From NCBI RefSeq assembly GCF_032334255.1, contig NZ_JAUHMF010000002.1, positions 1,054,001 to 1,118,000 of the forward strand: a stretch of 64,000 bases of DNA. The letters run 5' to 3'. Shown one piece after another: positions 1-8,223 of the stretch (position 1 is the first letter of the stretch; each line of letters opens with the position of its first letter). Below the pieces are notes generated by a model, which ran no database searches, had not been told where the DNA came from, and saw nothing but the letters and a program-made list of their open reading frames with translations. The stretch comes from Thermanaerothrix solaris (GTDB taxonomy: Bacteria; Chloroflexota; Anaerolineae; Anaerolineales; Anaerolineaceae). Both the position numbers and the translations under genes were made by a program.

Positions 1-1
1 C

Positions 2-3000
2 CACGAGTTACTAGAATATAAGTTGATTATTATCGCCGCACCAGCCGGGTACGGGAAAACCTCGCTAGTAGTGGATTTTGCCCATCATACCGAATGGCCT
101 TTTTGCTGGTATGCGTTGGATGTCTTAGATCGCGAACCAATCCGGTTTCTTAGCCATTTGGTGGCCTCCATTACAATGCAGTTTCCTCTCTTCGGCAAGC
201 GTTCGCGCGCAGTATTACAAAACATGGCGGAGGGGGAATTAAACCTGGATACGATGGTCAGTGCCGTTATCCAGGACATGTTTGAGGCGATCAATGAACA
301 CTTTGTTATCGTTTTGGATGATTATCACCTGATCGAGGAAAGTGAACCGATTGCCTATTTTATCAGTCGTTTGGTCCAGGACAGCGATGAAAATTGCCAC
401 GTGATCCTCACCTCACGCACGCTGATTGCTCTGCCCGATCTTCCCCTAATGGTGGCCCGTTCGTTGGTAGGAGGTTTAGGGGCGGAGGACTTGGCTTTTA
501 CCCCTCAAGAAGTACAAGCCTTCTTCGGGCAGACTTTGCGTCAAGCCATTCCGGAGAGTGTGGCCTATGAATTAGCGCGGCTCTCTGAAGGTTGGATTAC
601 AGGTCTGTTATTATCCTCGCAATTGGCCGATATGGGTATTTTGGATCGCCTGCGCCGGGGGCGGATTGCCTCGGTTGGGCTGTATGATTACTTGGCGACC
701 CAAGTGCTAGAACGTCAGCCACCTGAATTGCGTGATTTTTTGCTCCATTCCTCTTTATTAGAAGAGTTTGATGCCACGGAGTGCAAGGAAGTTATTGGCG
801 AGGCGTTAGGCATTCAGGCGGATTGGAATGCCCTCATCAATACGGTGTTGCGCGAGAATCTCTTTTTAACACCGGTGGGGGAGGGACGGGTTTGGTATCG
901 CTATCATCATTTGTTTGCCGATTTTCTACAGCAGCGGTTATTAGCCGAACGTCCCGAGGAAGCCGAACGGCTGGTAGCGCGATTAAGTGAACGCTATCGT
1001 CAACAGCGGGCGTGGGAACGCATTTACATGCTTTACCGCCGGCTAGGGCGAGTGGACCAAACCATACCGTTGTTAGAGGAAATTGGGGCGGAGCTCTTTG
1101 AAGACGGAAGGTTAATCACCTTACAACAATGGCTGGATGAGTTGCCGGAGACTCTTTTTCAACAGAATCCACTTTTGCTTTCATTGAAAGGGAATTTATG
1201 CCTTATCAAGGGAAGCGTTCATGAAGGCTTAGCTTATTTAGATCAGTCGCTTAATCTTTATTCGGAAGACCAGAAAATCCAACGGGTTGAGACATTGGTG
1301 CGACGCGCTGCAGCCCTACGACGGATTGGAGAATACAACGGGGCATTGAGTGACGTTAATGAAGCCCTTTCCTTAGTGGGTGACTGTCCTAATTCTCAAA
1401 AACTATTCGGAATTACCTTGCAACAAAAAGGCATCATTCTATACCATCAAGGATATATGCGTGAGGCCTTAGCTACTTTTGAACAATCCCTTCGGTACTT
1501 CGAAGGAACTGCAGAGTCTAATTTCATTGCATTTTCCTTAATGGAAATGGGTACTATTAATTCGGCGTTAGGTAATCATCTGGAAGCTGAAAGATTGTTT
1601 TCCCAAGCGACTAATCATTGGTTATCCACCAATAACTTTGTACGATTGGCAAATGTTCTTAATAACTTGGGAGATCTCAAAAGACAAATGGGGGATTATG
1701 AGGGTGCGCTTGTTACTTTGGAAAAAGCGGTCGAATATGCGCGTCAAAGCAGCTACTTGCGGATGGAGGCTTATGCTTTAGCCTCAATTGGGGATCTCTA
1801 CCGTGATCTTGGTATATGGAATTCGGCCTTAGAGGCTTATCAACAGTCCAATCACATAGTAGGACGGTTGGGTGACCGTTTTTTGAGCATTTATCTTCAA
1901 TTGAATCAAGCAGCAATGCTGGATCTACAAGGACAATTTATTCAAGCTAAGCCGTTTTTAGAGCAGGCTTGGGTAATGGCCGAAGAAAGCGGTTCTGCTT
2001 ACGAGCAGAACTTATGTCGTTTAGAAAATGGGCGCTTCAAATTATTCAATGGAAACCCTGCATTAGCGATTCAAGATCTGCAACTCGCAGCTGATTTCTT
2101 CGAGTCACAAGGGCATACTTCAGAGGCTTTGCGCGCTCGCCTTTTTCTCTTGCTGGCTCGTTGGAATCTTTTACCGCATACTGAGGATTTGCGGCGAGAC
2201 GTCTTGAACTTTATATCCTCTTTGATAAATCGAGATACACCCCCTGGTATTCTCAGTTTGGTTCGGGAATCCCGTCCTATCCTATTATCTTTGGTTAACG
2301 ATGATAGGTTATCGGGATTGGTAAATGAATTGCTTGTTCGTTTAGAGCGATTTGATGTCCAATTGAATGTTCTGCGCCGCCGTTTGCGCCGACAGGCTGC
2401 AACGATTCCTTTTATCGGCCCATTATTAGTTATCCAGACTCTTGGAAAAATACAAATAAAACTTAATAACCGTGTCTTAACTATTGGGGATTGGCAAACG
2501 CAAAGTGCACGGGATCTATTTCTCTATTTGCTAACTCGACCCGATGGAGTGACGCGCGAAATCGTCGGAAATGTCTTTTGGCGTGATTGCTCCCCGCATG
2601 AATTGCACCTTCGCTTCAAGAACACACTTTATCGCTTGCGCCGCGCAGTAGGCAAGGATGTCGTTCTTTTTCAGGATGGGATTTATCGCTTCAATACTGA
2701 TTTGGATTATGAGTATGACGTCGAGCAGTTTTTCCGCGAAATTTACCATGCTGAACGGAGTAGCGATCCACGGCAAAAAATCCTTCACTATCAAAATGCC
2801 TTGCGCTACTACCAAGGGCCCTATTTACCTGGCTTGGATGAGACTTGGGTTCTGATTGAACGTCAGCGCCTGTTCAATGCCTATACCGGGGTTGTCTTAA
2901 AGTTGGGGGAATTGTACTTGCAACAGGGTGATACCCAGGGCGCATTAACATGTGCGCAACAACTTCTCCAAGAAGATCCGTGTTTTGAAGAAGCACACCG

Positions 3001-3145
3001 TTTGGCCATGCAGGCTTATGCCGCCATGGGAAATCGAGCTGCTGTGGTGCGCCAGTACGATTATTGCCGGCGGGTGCTCTCGGAAGAATTAAACACAGCG
3101 CCCTCGCTACAGACTCAGTCTTTATTTGAAGCCCTTATTCGTTAG
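2..3145 (+). CDS. MalT/LuxR-type ATPase regulator with TPRs and C-terminal winged helix-BTAD (5' truncated)
   Basis: Large STAND-type transcriptional regulator. The frame is open to the left edge (codons read HELLEYK before the first possible start, a TTG at 23), so the N-terminus lies outside the window; residue numbers here count from 23. Walker A APAGYGKTS is at residues 6-14 and a Walker B-like VLDDYH near residue 97. This is followed by a MalT-like helical region and a long TPR-like stretch (about 380-760). The C-terminus carries an OmpR/SARP-like winged helix (about 805-900) and a bacterial transcriptional activator domain (about 905-1040), not a LuxR helix-turn-helix. Family members bind an inducer through the TPR part and hydrolyse ATP to switch. 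It sits directly upstream of, and in the same direction as, the repeat-peptide gene, so it may be that gene's activator; this is inference from position. Confidence 0.88.
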   Translation, partial: HELLEYKLIIIAAPAGYGKTSLVVDFAHHTEWPFCWYALDVLDREPIRFLSHLVASITMQFPLFGKRSRAVLQNMAEGELNLDTMVSAVIQDMFEAINEHFVIVLDDYHLIEESEPIAYFISRLVQDSDENCHVILTSRTLIALPDLPLMVARSLVGGLGAEDLAFTPQEVQAFFGQTLRQAIPESVAYELARLSEGWITGLLLSSQLADMGILDRLRRGRIASVGLYDYLATQVLERQPPELRDFLLHSSLLEEFDATECKEVIGEALGIQADWNALINTVLRENLFLTPVGEGRVWYRYHHLFADFLQQRLLAERPEEAERLVARLSERYRQQRAWERIYMLYRRLGRVDQTIPLLEEIGAELFEDGRLITLQQWLDELPETLFQQNPLLLSLKGNLCLIKGSVHEGLAYLDQSLNLYSEDQKIQRVETLVRRAAALRRIGEYNGALSDVNEALSLVGDCPNSQKLFGITLQQKGIILYHQGYMREALATFEQSLRYFEGTAESNFIAFSLMEMGTINSALGNHLEAERLFSQATNHWLSTNNFVRLANVLNNLGDLKRQMGDYEGALVTLEKAVEYARQSSYLRMEAYALASIGDLYRDLGIWNSALEAYQQSNHIVGRLGDRFLSIYLQLNQAAMLDLQGQFIQAKPFLEQAWVMAEESGSAYEQNLCRLENGRFKLFNGNPALAIQDLQLAADFFESQGHTSEALRARLFLLLARWNLLPHTEDLRRDVLNFISSLINRDTPPGILSLVRESRPILLSLVNDDRLSGLVNELLVRLERFDVQLNVLRRRLRRQAATIPFIGPLLVIQTLGKIQIKLNNRVLTIGDWQTQSARDLFLYLLTRPDGVTREIVGNVFWRDCSPHELHLRFKNTLYRLRRAVGKDVVLFQDGIYRFNTDLDYEYDVEQFFREIYHAERSSDPRQKILHYQNALRYYQGPYLPGLDETWVLIERQRLFNAYTGVVLKLGELYLQQGDTQGALTCAQQLLQEDPCFEEAHRLAMQAYAAMGNRAAVVRQYDYCRRVLSEELNTAPSLQTQSLFEALIR

Positions 3146-3376
3146 TATCTTGTTGGGTTGAATTCTATTTGGTAATGCGGCGAAAGCCCTTAGGGGATGG
3201 TGGGGTTGTCGTCTCTGCAAGGTTTTAAATTGAGTTGAGACTTGGATTGAACTCTTTACTCATTGTTAACAATTTGATGGGGAAATGAGCCTCATTTGAA
3301 GCCTGGTTTGCATCCTGAAGGATTGCATACTAAACGAAGAATTTGAACCTGAAAGAAGGCGAAAGGAGATTGGAGC

Positions 3377-3547
3377 ATGAAAACGTCCCTGTTTTCGGTG
3401 CATGTAGCAATGGAAATGCCTCAGGCAAGTGGTGATACGGTGCGACGTTCCCCTCAGGCAAGTGGTGACACAGTTCGGCGTTCTCCTCAAGCCAGTGGTG
3501 ATACAGTACGGCGTTCCCCTCAAGCAAGTGGTGACACGGTGCGTTAA
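3377..3547 (+). CDS. 56-residue repeat peptide, four copies of PQASGDTVRRS (candidate multi-core peptide precursor)
   Basis: Short gene with a Shine-Dalgarno (AAAGGAG, 3362-3368) before ATG at 3377. The product has a 14-residue N-terminal segment (MKTSLFSVHVAMEM) followed by three full PQASGDTVRRS units and a fourth that stops after PQASGDTVR. The four repeats are identical at protein level; every nucleotide difference between copies falls on a third codon position (GAT/GAC, ACG/ACA, GTG/GTT/GTA, CGA/CGG/CGT, CAG/CAA, GCA/GCC, TCC/TCT). That pattern indicates translation and selection on the peptide. There is no Cys, no aromatic residue within the repeats and no membrane segment, so it is hydrophilic and basic. 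Paired RR residues between units could be protease sites. I do not recognise the family. It could be a multi-core RiPP, an exported signalling peptide, or a small repeat protein binding a partner. Confidence 0.8.
   Translation: MKTSLFSVHVAMEMPQASGDTVRRSPQASGDTVRRSPQASGDTVRRSPQASGDTVR
3419..3544 (+). repeat. Tandem 33-bp coding repeat, 3.8 copies
   Basis: Units start at 3419, 3452, 3485 and 3518 (the last is 27 bp before the stop codon). The repeats are in frame and contiguous, without spacers, and diverge only at synonymous positions. Confidence 0.95.
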
Positions 3548-3626
3548 GACAGGTTGATTGAGGGTAGTAAGTAGGCGTTTTCGAACGAGTAATTGCTACT
3601 TAGCGCCTCAACAGGGCGTTGAAAAT

Positions 3627-3680
3627 AACTGCGGGGTTAATGATTGGTCCAAAAGGACCAAAACCCGCAGTTTTTGTTTT
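3627..3680 (+). terminator. Nested rho-independent terminator after the repeat-peptide gene
   Basis: The outer stem AACTGCGGG / CCCGCAGTT (3627 to 3672) encloses an inner hairpin TTGGTCC-AAAA-GGACCAA, and the structure runs into a T-rich tract (TTTTTGTTTT, 3671-3680). It separates the peptide gene from the NHLP-clan gene. A further 7-bp inverted repeat (TAAGTAG at 3568, CTACTTA at 3596) lies upstream. It could act as a terminator or as an attenuator of the downstream genes. Confidence 0.8.
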
Positions 3681-3702
3681 AGGCATAAGTTGTATCACAA
3701 AC

Positions 3703-3730
3703 TTGATTAGCAAAATTTTAGGCTTAATAC
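3703..3730 (+). promoter_or_regulatory. Possible promoter for the NHLP-clan gene
   Basis: TTGATT (3703-3708), 16-bp spacer, TAATAC (3725-3730), lying after the terminator and 15 nt before the ATG at 3745. The match is weak; position is the main support. Confidence 0.3.
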
Positions 3731-3744
3731 CAATGGAGGTAAAA

Positions 3745-4047
3745 ATGCGTTACGCGATGGATTTTGGAACCCCAACCGTAACTTATCGCAAGACCCAAAC
3801 CGAAGCCGAGGTAAGCCGCCTCTTCTGTGCTGCGGTGGTCAGTAAGCGCTTCCGTGATCAACTGCTTCAAGATCCTGCCTCGGCGATTGCCCAGGGTTAC
3901 AATGGCGAGTCATTTGCATTTTCCGCTGAGATGATGGAACGCTTTTGCAGCATTCAAGCGGAAACGCTGAGCGACTTTGCAGCCCAATTCCTGGCGCACG
4001 AGATGCCGCTGCGGGTTGAAATCCCTATCCCGGTGGGTGTGCATTGA
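3745..4047 (+). CDS. Os1348-like NHLP-clan small protein (RiPP leader-like)
   Basis: 100 residues. ATG at 3745 is preceded by a clear GGAGG (3736-3740); longer reading of the frame upstream would run through the terminator hairpin, so the shorter start is chosen. The segment 'FRDQLLQDPASAIAQGY...AEMMERFCSIQ' followed by SLxxFAxxxLAHE matches the pattern I know for Os1348-type NHLP-clan proteins: an FRxxLLxDPxxAL helix, a Gly turn, then a second helix ending in a SLxxFA motif. NHLP leaders are related to the nitrile hydratase alpha subunit and normally guide peptide-modifying enzymes. Here the C-terminal tail after residue 88 is short (MPLRVEIPIPVGVH) and lacks a classical Gly-Gly cleavage site, so it may be a stand-alone leader or binding protein. 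No modification enzyme is adjacent. The family call rests on motif reading only. Confidence 0.62.
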   Translation: MRYAMDFGTPTVTYRKTQTEAEVSRLFCAAVVSKRFRDQLLQDPASAIAQGYNGESFAFSAEMMERFCSIQAETLSDFAAQFLAHEMPLRVEIPIPVGVH

Positions 4048-4111
4048 TCCGGCGCGGTGAGGTGTAACCGGCTTGCGGCAGGATAACGAATTTGACCTAA
4101 GGATGCCTTCG

Positions 4112-5260
4112 ATGGATACACGTCTTCCGGATACGGGTGAACTGCGTCGTATAGTGGCCGAATCGGTGACCACCACCGGATTTGAGCCGACTACGGCGTC
4201 ATTTGCCCCTGCCATGCCCACCTATGAGGATGCCTTGGGGGTAGCGTTATCCGGCTTGGCGGCGTGTGTGGTTAGTGTAACCCGTGTAGCTTTTTGCAAG
4301 GTGGTCGTGTTGGGGTCAGAATGGGGGTTTGAAACGCGTGCTGTGGCTTTCGCCGATGGCGGTGGTCATTTGCGACGGTTAGCAGAACCCTTCTATGCTC
4401 AGCGTTTATATCATCAGGTGGTTTCATCAGGACAACCCTTGCTGATTTCGCGTGAGCAGGATTTCCTAAGCCTGGATGAAGGGCGGACTTTACGCTATCA
4501 TGACGCTAATGCTTTGTTTATTGCGGCAATCGGTGAGGATTCCTCTGCTGAGAAGGGCGTGCTGATCATCGGGGTCAAACAATCGGCGCGTTTTCACGAC
4601 GGTCAATTGAGGCTAGCGGCTCTGTTGGCTCGTTATGCACAATCCATTTTAGCCTTTGCCTTGCATCCAGAACTGCGTCCACCTTTGTATAATGATGTTC
4701 TCATGCTCTCAAAGAGCATTGAGCACTATGATTTATCTATTACCCAACATAGCCTAACCATGGTTCAGATGGCTGAACGACTTGCCGAACGTTTGGGGTG
4801 TTTGCCTACAGAGGTTAAGACGATCGGATTGGCGGCATTGCTCCATGATTTAGGCAAAGTGGGAATCCCTAACGAGATTTTGCAGAAACCCGAGCCGCTA
4901 TCCGAAGATGAGTGGAGGCTGATGCGGCGGCATCCCGAAATTGGAGCACAGATTGTGCAAACTGTCACCGGTTTAAACGGGGTTGCAACGATCATCCATT
5001 GTCATCATGAGCATTTTGATGGGACTGGTTATCCTCATGGATTGAAGGGGTATCAAATTCCATTAGGATCGCGCATTTTGGCGGTTGTGGATGCTTTTGA
5101 AGCCATTACTGGCGGACGTACCTACCGTCCAGCGCGTTCTGCAGAGGTGGCTTTAGAAGAGATTCAGCGCTGTGCCGGTACGCAATTTGATCCACAAATT
5201 GTAGAGGCTTTTGTGGCGCTGATCCATGAAGAAGGGTTTAACGCGAACCAGGGGGAGTAA
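4112..5260 (+). CDS. HD-GYP domain cyclic-di-GMP phosphodiesterase-type protein with N-terminal GAF-like sensor
   Basis: About 382 residues. Several starts are possible (TTG 4073, ATG 4103, ATG 4112); 4112 has TAAGGA at suitable spacing. Residues about 50-195 look like a GAF-type sensor. Residues about 200-375 are an HD-GYP domain with the HD pair at 245-246 in LLHDLGKVG, then HHEHFDGTGYP with GYP at 306-308, both canonical, so catalytic activity on cyclic di-GMP is expected. No membrane segment is visible, so it is cytoplasmic. It starts 65 nt after the NHLP-clan gene with no terminator between them, which suggests cotranscription and links the peptide locus to second-messenger signalling (inference). 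Confidence 0.88.
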   Translation: MDTRLPDTGELRRIVAESVTTTGFEPTTASFAPAMPTYEDALGVALSGLAACVVSVTRVAFCKVVVLGSEWGFETRAVAFADGGGHLRRLAEPFYAQRLYHQVVSSGQPLLISREQDFLSLDEGRTLRYHDANALFIAAIGEDSSAEKGVLIIGVKQSARFHDGQLRLAALLARYAQSILAFALHPELRPPLYNDVLMLSKSIEHYDLSITQHSLTMVQMAERLAERLGCLPTEVKTIGLAALLHDLGKVGIPNEILQKPEPLSEDEWRLMRRHPEIGAQIVQTVTGLNGVATIIHCHHEHFDGTGYPHGLKGYQIPLGSRILAVVDAFEAITGGRTYRPARSAEVALEEIQRCAGTQFDPQIVEAFVALIHEEGFNANQGE

Positions 5261-5285
5261 AGCGTTGCACCAGAACCGGGGTACT

Positions 5286-5384
5286 GTCGGGCGCAGGTTT
5301 TCCTGCGCTCGACGGGTTTAAAACCTTTCCAAAATTTTTATAATTCGAGAGCATCCGACAGGATGTGTAACTGCTGTCGGATGC
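5286..5384. terminator. Two hairpins between convergent genes
   Basis: Hairpin 1: GTCGGGCGCAGG (5286-5297), loop TTTT, CCTGCGCTCGAC (5302-5313), 12 pairs including one wobble. Hairpin 2: GCATCCGACAG (5351-5361) and CTGTCGGATGC (5374-5384), 11 pairs. Neither has a strong T-run on either strand, so termination is likely but not proven by sequence. Confidence 0.45.
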
Positions 5385-5417
5385 CCCAAGTCGTTATGTA
5401 AACTACCGAAATGACCT

Positions 5418-7010
5418 TTAGGGTAAAGCCCTCACGACGTCAAAGGTGTTCAAAGCCTGATCGAGGGCAATCCAATCGTTATCGCTCATCGCGTTAAAAA
5501 TGAAGGTTACCAAAAAGGCGGTCTTGTTTTGTTTGGGTCGCGCCGTGAGCACGATTAAAGCATTTCCTGCCCCACTGCAGTTGATATAGTAATCATAAGC
5601 GCCCTCAAAAGCGCTATCCTCGTAGTCATACCGGCCCTGCAATTTACACTCGTTTCGGTAACTATCGCGGTAGGCGTCAAGTAACTGAATGTAGCCTGCC
5701 AATTGGGCCACGCGATCGGAAACGGCGAAGAAGATCCCGGGCTCATCCCAATAATTAACAAAGTTGTTCAAATTTGCCGCTGCTGTGATGCTTGCCCCGA
5801 TCACTTCATCGTCCACTACCCATGGTGAGCCATCTACCTCGCTCCAAGCAGAGGGAATAGCGACCTGAATGGCGCCCGAGTTATCCTGAACTAAGATGTA
5901 ATCTGTGGCAGCAGAGCCTGTGTCTGAGGTTTCACCACCCAGTTCTTGGGCAAAGGAGAACTTGGCTTCTAGGGGCTTCCCGTTGAGTTCACCCGAGAGA
6001 ACTTCCTGAGTATCGAAACGCAAGACCTCAATGGCGATCGGGCTGTCGGAACTGCGGGTACGCAGAATGTCGCAGTAATCACTCATCGTACCGTCGGTGG
6101 CAAGAACCAACCCTTCCATACGAGTAATGATGTCTCCACCTTGGACGCCAGCCTTACCCGCGGGAGAGCCTGATTTGACTGAAGCAACCCAGATTCCGCT
6201 CAAGCTCCCATCTTCACTCATCACGGCCTGACCATTTACGCCAATGGATTCAAAGTCTTGGCCTTTGCGTAAGGTTTCGATAACTGTCATGGCATCTTGG
6301 GCGCGGATGGCAAAATTCATGTCATAGACATTATTCCCAGCGTAATTAATCCCCACAACGCGGGCTTGATTATCTACCAGTGGACCGCCGGAATTGCCAC
6401 CCCGAATACGCGCATCATGTTCGATGACAGCAGGAATGGAGGCCCAAGAAGTTTTCCCATTGGCTTTGGCCTTAGATACTATTCCTTTGGTTAACGTGTA
6501 TTCAGGGTCACCGAGCGGAAAACCGGCGGCATAAACCTCCAGCCCGGGGTTTATCTCCCCCTCATGAAGCGCCAGATAGGGAAAGCCATCCCCCTCGATG
6601 TCAATGACGGCTAAATCCCAACATTCTGAAACGCCCAGAATACGCGCATTACGCGGTTCAGTCTCGCCCCCTACCCATACTTTGATCAATGCGGCACCGG
6701 TGACCACGTGGTTATTCGTAACCGCAATGCCTGAAGGATCAATGATGAAGCCGGAACCGCGTCCGGCGACATTGAGCATCAATCCGACTTCGGGATCCAC
6801 AAAAGTGCCCTGGGCTTCAATCTGGATGGTGGCTTTTTTTAGATCCTCAATTTGGCTGACTGCTTGGGGGCCTTGGGGAGTGGGAGTGCTTTCTGGGGCG
6901 GGGGCTTGAGTTGTTGGAACTGCAGTAGGAGTGGATGGTGACGACCCCGAACAGGCAGCAAGTACCAAGGCAACAATAAGCAAAATAGTAGCCCGTTTTA
7001 GAGACATCAT
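5418..7010 (-). CDS. Lipoprotein S1C (HtrA/DegP-like) serine protease with PDZ domain
   Basis: Envelope protease, about 530 residues. The start at 7010 (ATGATG) is chosen because AAAGGA lies 6-7 nt upstream; an ATG at 7040 has no such site. The N-terminus is a lipoprotein signal (positive MSLKR, hydrophobic stretch, lipobox LVLAAC) followed by a Pro/Thr/Ser linker. The trypsin-like domain shows all three catalytic residues: His in NNHVVTGA, Asp in WDLAVIDI and Ser in RGGNSGGPL. A PDZ domain follows (the GSPAGKAGVQGGDII region). The last ~180 residues form an extra C-terminal domain I do not recognise. The family degrades or refolds damaged exported proteins. Confidence 0.9.
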   Translation of the reverse strand: MMSLKRATILLIVALVLAACSGSSPSTPTAVPTTQAPAPESTPTPQGPQAVSQIEDLKKATIQIEAQGTFVDPEVGLMLNVAGRGSGFIIDPSGIAVTNNHVVTGAALIKVWVGGETEPRNARILGVSECWDLAVIDIEGDGFPYLALHEGEINPGLEVYAAGFPLGDPEYTLTKGIVSKAKANGKTSWASIPAVIEHDARIRGGNSGGPLVDNQARVVGINYAGNNVYDMNFAIRAQDAMTVIETLRKGQDFESIGVNGQAVMSEDGSLSGIWVASVKSGSPAGKAGVQGGDIITRMEGLVLATDGTMSDYCDILRTRSSDSPIAIEVLRFDTQEVLSGELNGKPLEAKFSFAQELGGETSDTGSAATDYILVQDNSGAIQVAIPSAWSEVDGSPWVVDDEVIGASITAAANLNNFVNYWDEPGIFFAVSDRVAQLAGYIQLLDAYRDSYRNECKLQGRYDYEDSAFEGAYDYYINCSGAGNALIVLTARPKQNKTAFLVTFIFNAMSDNDWIALDQALNTFDVVRALP

Positions 7011-7222
7011 GTTATCCTTTCTATGGTATGGAATAAGCATTCCTTCAAAGCGCCCCCATAATTGCCCCCAATGGTTAGATCACCCAAGGCATGCTGAGCT
7101 CTATTTTATCTTAATTAGGGCAAAAATTAACTAAATTTATCATAAAATAAAATCTAACCTCGGGTTACCATCAGGTGTCCCCATTTTCATAAGCGCTACT
7201 ATTGCTATTTAAGGCATAGCAC

Positions 7223-7251
7223 TTGACGATTCTGCGCCCTCGCGGTATATT
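7223..7251 (+). promoter_or_regulatory. Promoter of tRNA-Arg
   Basis: TTGACG (7223-7228), 17-bp spacer, TATATT (7246-7251), ending 13 nt before the mature tRNA. Confidence 0.8.
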
Positions 7252-7264
7252 ATGGACGCAAGAC

Positions 7265-7338
7265 GCCCTCGTAGCTCAAATGGATAGAGCGTTTGCTTGC
7301 GGAGCAAAAGGCTGCGTGTTCGAGTCACGCCGAGGGCA
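7265..7338 (+). tRNA. tRNA-Arg (anticodon GCG)
   Basis: Full cloverleaf of 74 nt: acceptor GCCCTCG/CGAGGGC, D arm GCTC/GAGC, anticodon stem TTTGC/GCAAA with loop TTGCGGA (anticodon GCG at 7299-7301), T arm GCGTG-TTCGAGT-CACGC, discriminator A. No 3' CCA is encoded, so it depends on the CCA-adding enzyme at 52.6-55.3 kb. GCG is used here where many bacteria use an inosine-modified ACG anticodon. Confidence 0.97.
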
Positions 7339-7347
7339 CAGATGGTG

Positions 7348-7372
7348 GAGCGGTTTGGAAACCGCTCTTTTT
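7348..7372 (+). terminator. Terminator after tRNA-Arg
   Basis: GAGCGGTTT-GG-AAACCGCTC hairpin (7348-7367) followed by a T-run. Confidence 0.88.
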
Positions 7373-7407
7373 CATTCTGGTAATTTCCATTCTCAAGGGG
7401 TTAGAAG

Positions 7408-8223
7408 ATGCAAAAGCCTTTGATTTTACTCACCAATGACGATGGAGTAGAGTCGCCGGGTTTATGGGCCGCCGCCTGTGCGTTGGCAGTCGTGGGAGAT
7501 GTTACCATCGCCGCACCGCTGACTCAATCTACGGGTGCGGGGCGAAGCATGCCTCATTTCATGAATGGGCGGATTGAACGACGGGTGCGGGACATGTGCG
7601 GCCGAACTTGGGAGGCGTATGGTGTGAACGGGTCGCCTGCTCAGGCCGTTGATCATGCCATTTTAGAACTGATGCCTCGTTACCCCGATTTGGTGGTTTC
7701 AGGGATTAATTATGGTGAGAATGTAGGTACTGGAATCACCATCTCAGGCACGATTGGCGCTGCAATGGAGGCAGCCTCTTTTGGTATTCCAGCCCTGGCC
7801 GTATCGCTTCAAACGGGGATTCAAAATCATCTATCTCATTCAACCGAGGTTGATTTTTCGGTTGCCGCGCACTTTACCGCTTATTTTGCCCAATGCATTT
7901 TGCGATCTGGTTTGCCTGGCGATGTGCAAATTCTTAAAGTTGAGATTCCCGCCTCGGCTACTCCAGAAACACCATGGCGAGTGACGCGATTAGCACTACA
8001 CCGCTATTACGTACCTTACTCCACCCGTCGAGGCGGGCTGGATGAGGAAGCCCCTTTAGGTTACCGGGTGCAGGTTTCACCTGATGAAGTACCAAAAGAC
8101 TCTGATATTTACGCGCTGCTATATGAGCACGTTGTGTCGGTTACCCCTCTGACCCTGGATATGACGGCACGTTATCCTCTTCACTCTCTGGAGGCGCATC
8201 TGCGTCGGGACCAGATGGGTTAA
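7408..8223 (+). CDS. surE: 5'/3'-nucleotidase SurE
   Basis: 271 residues. Metal-dependent nucleoside monophosphate phosphatase of stationary-phase survival. The N-terminus has the invariant TNDDGVESPG (acidic metal ligands at Asp11-Asp12), the Ser of the APLTQSTGAG loop and the Asn region VSGINYGEN, all as in the family. ATG at 7408 is preceded by AAGGGG. It starts after the tRNA terminator and ends with a 4-bp convergent overlap with the Rrf2 gene. Length is normal for SurE. Confidence 0.95.
   Translation: MQKPLILLTNDDGVESPGLWAAACALAVVGDVTIAAPLTQSTGAGRSMPHFMNGRIERRVRDMCGRTWEAYGVNGSPAQAVDHAILELMPRYPDLVVSGINYGENVGTGITISGTIGAAMEAASFGIPALAVSLQTGIQNHLSHSTEVDFSVAAHFTAYFAQCILRSGLPGDVQILKVEIPASATPETPWRVTRLALHRYYVPYSTRRGGLDEEAPLGYRVQVSPDEVPKDSDIYALLYEHVVSVTPLTLDMTARYPLHSLEAHLRRDQMG

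Noticed and set aside
3266..3527. Antisense frames across the repeat block
   Set aside because: They mirror the plus-strand repeats, would place the silent differences at non-silent positions, and lack a ribosome-binding site; the plus strand has one.
3419..3547. Short regular repeats as a CRISPR array
   Set aside because: The units are contiguous, have no spacers, stay in frame and vary only at third codon positions; they are protein-coding.
3619..3744. Longer N-terminus for the NHLP-clan protein
   Set aside because: It would be translated from the terminator hairpin; ATG 3745 has a clear GGAGG.
7224..7423. Reading frame across the tRNA-Arg gene
   Set aside because: It runs through the tRNA and its terminator and has no coding character.
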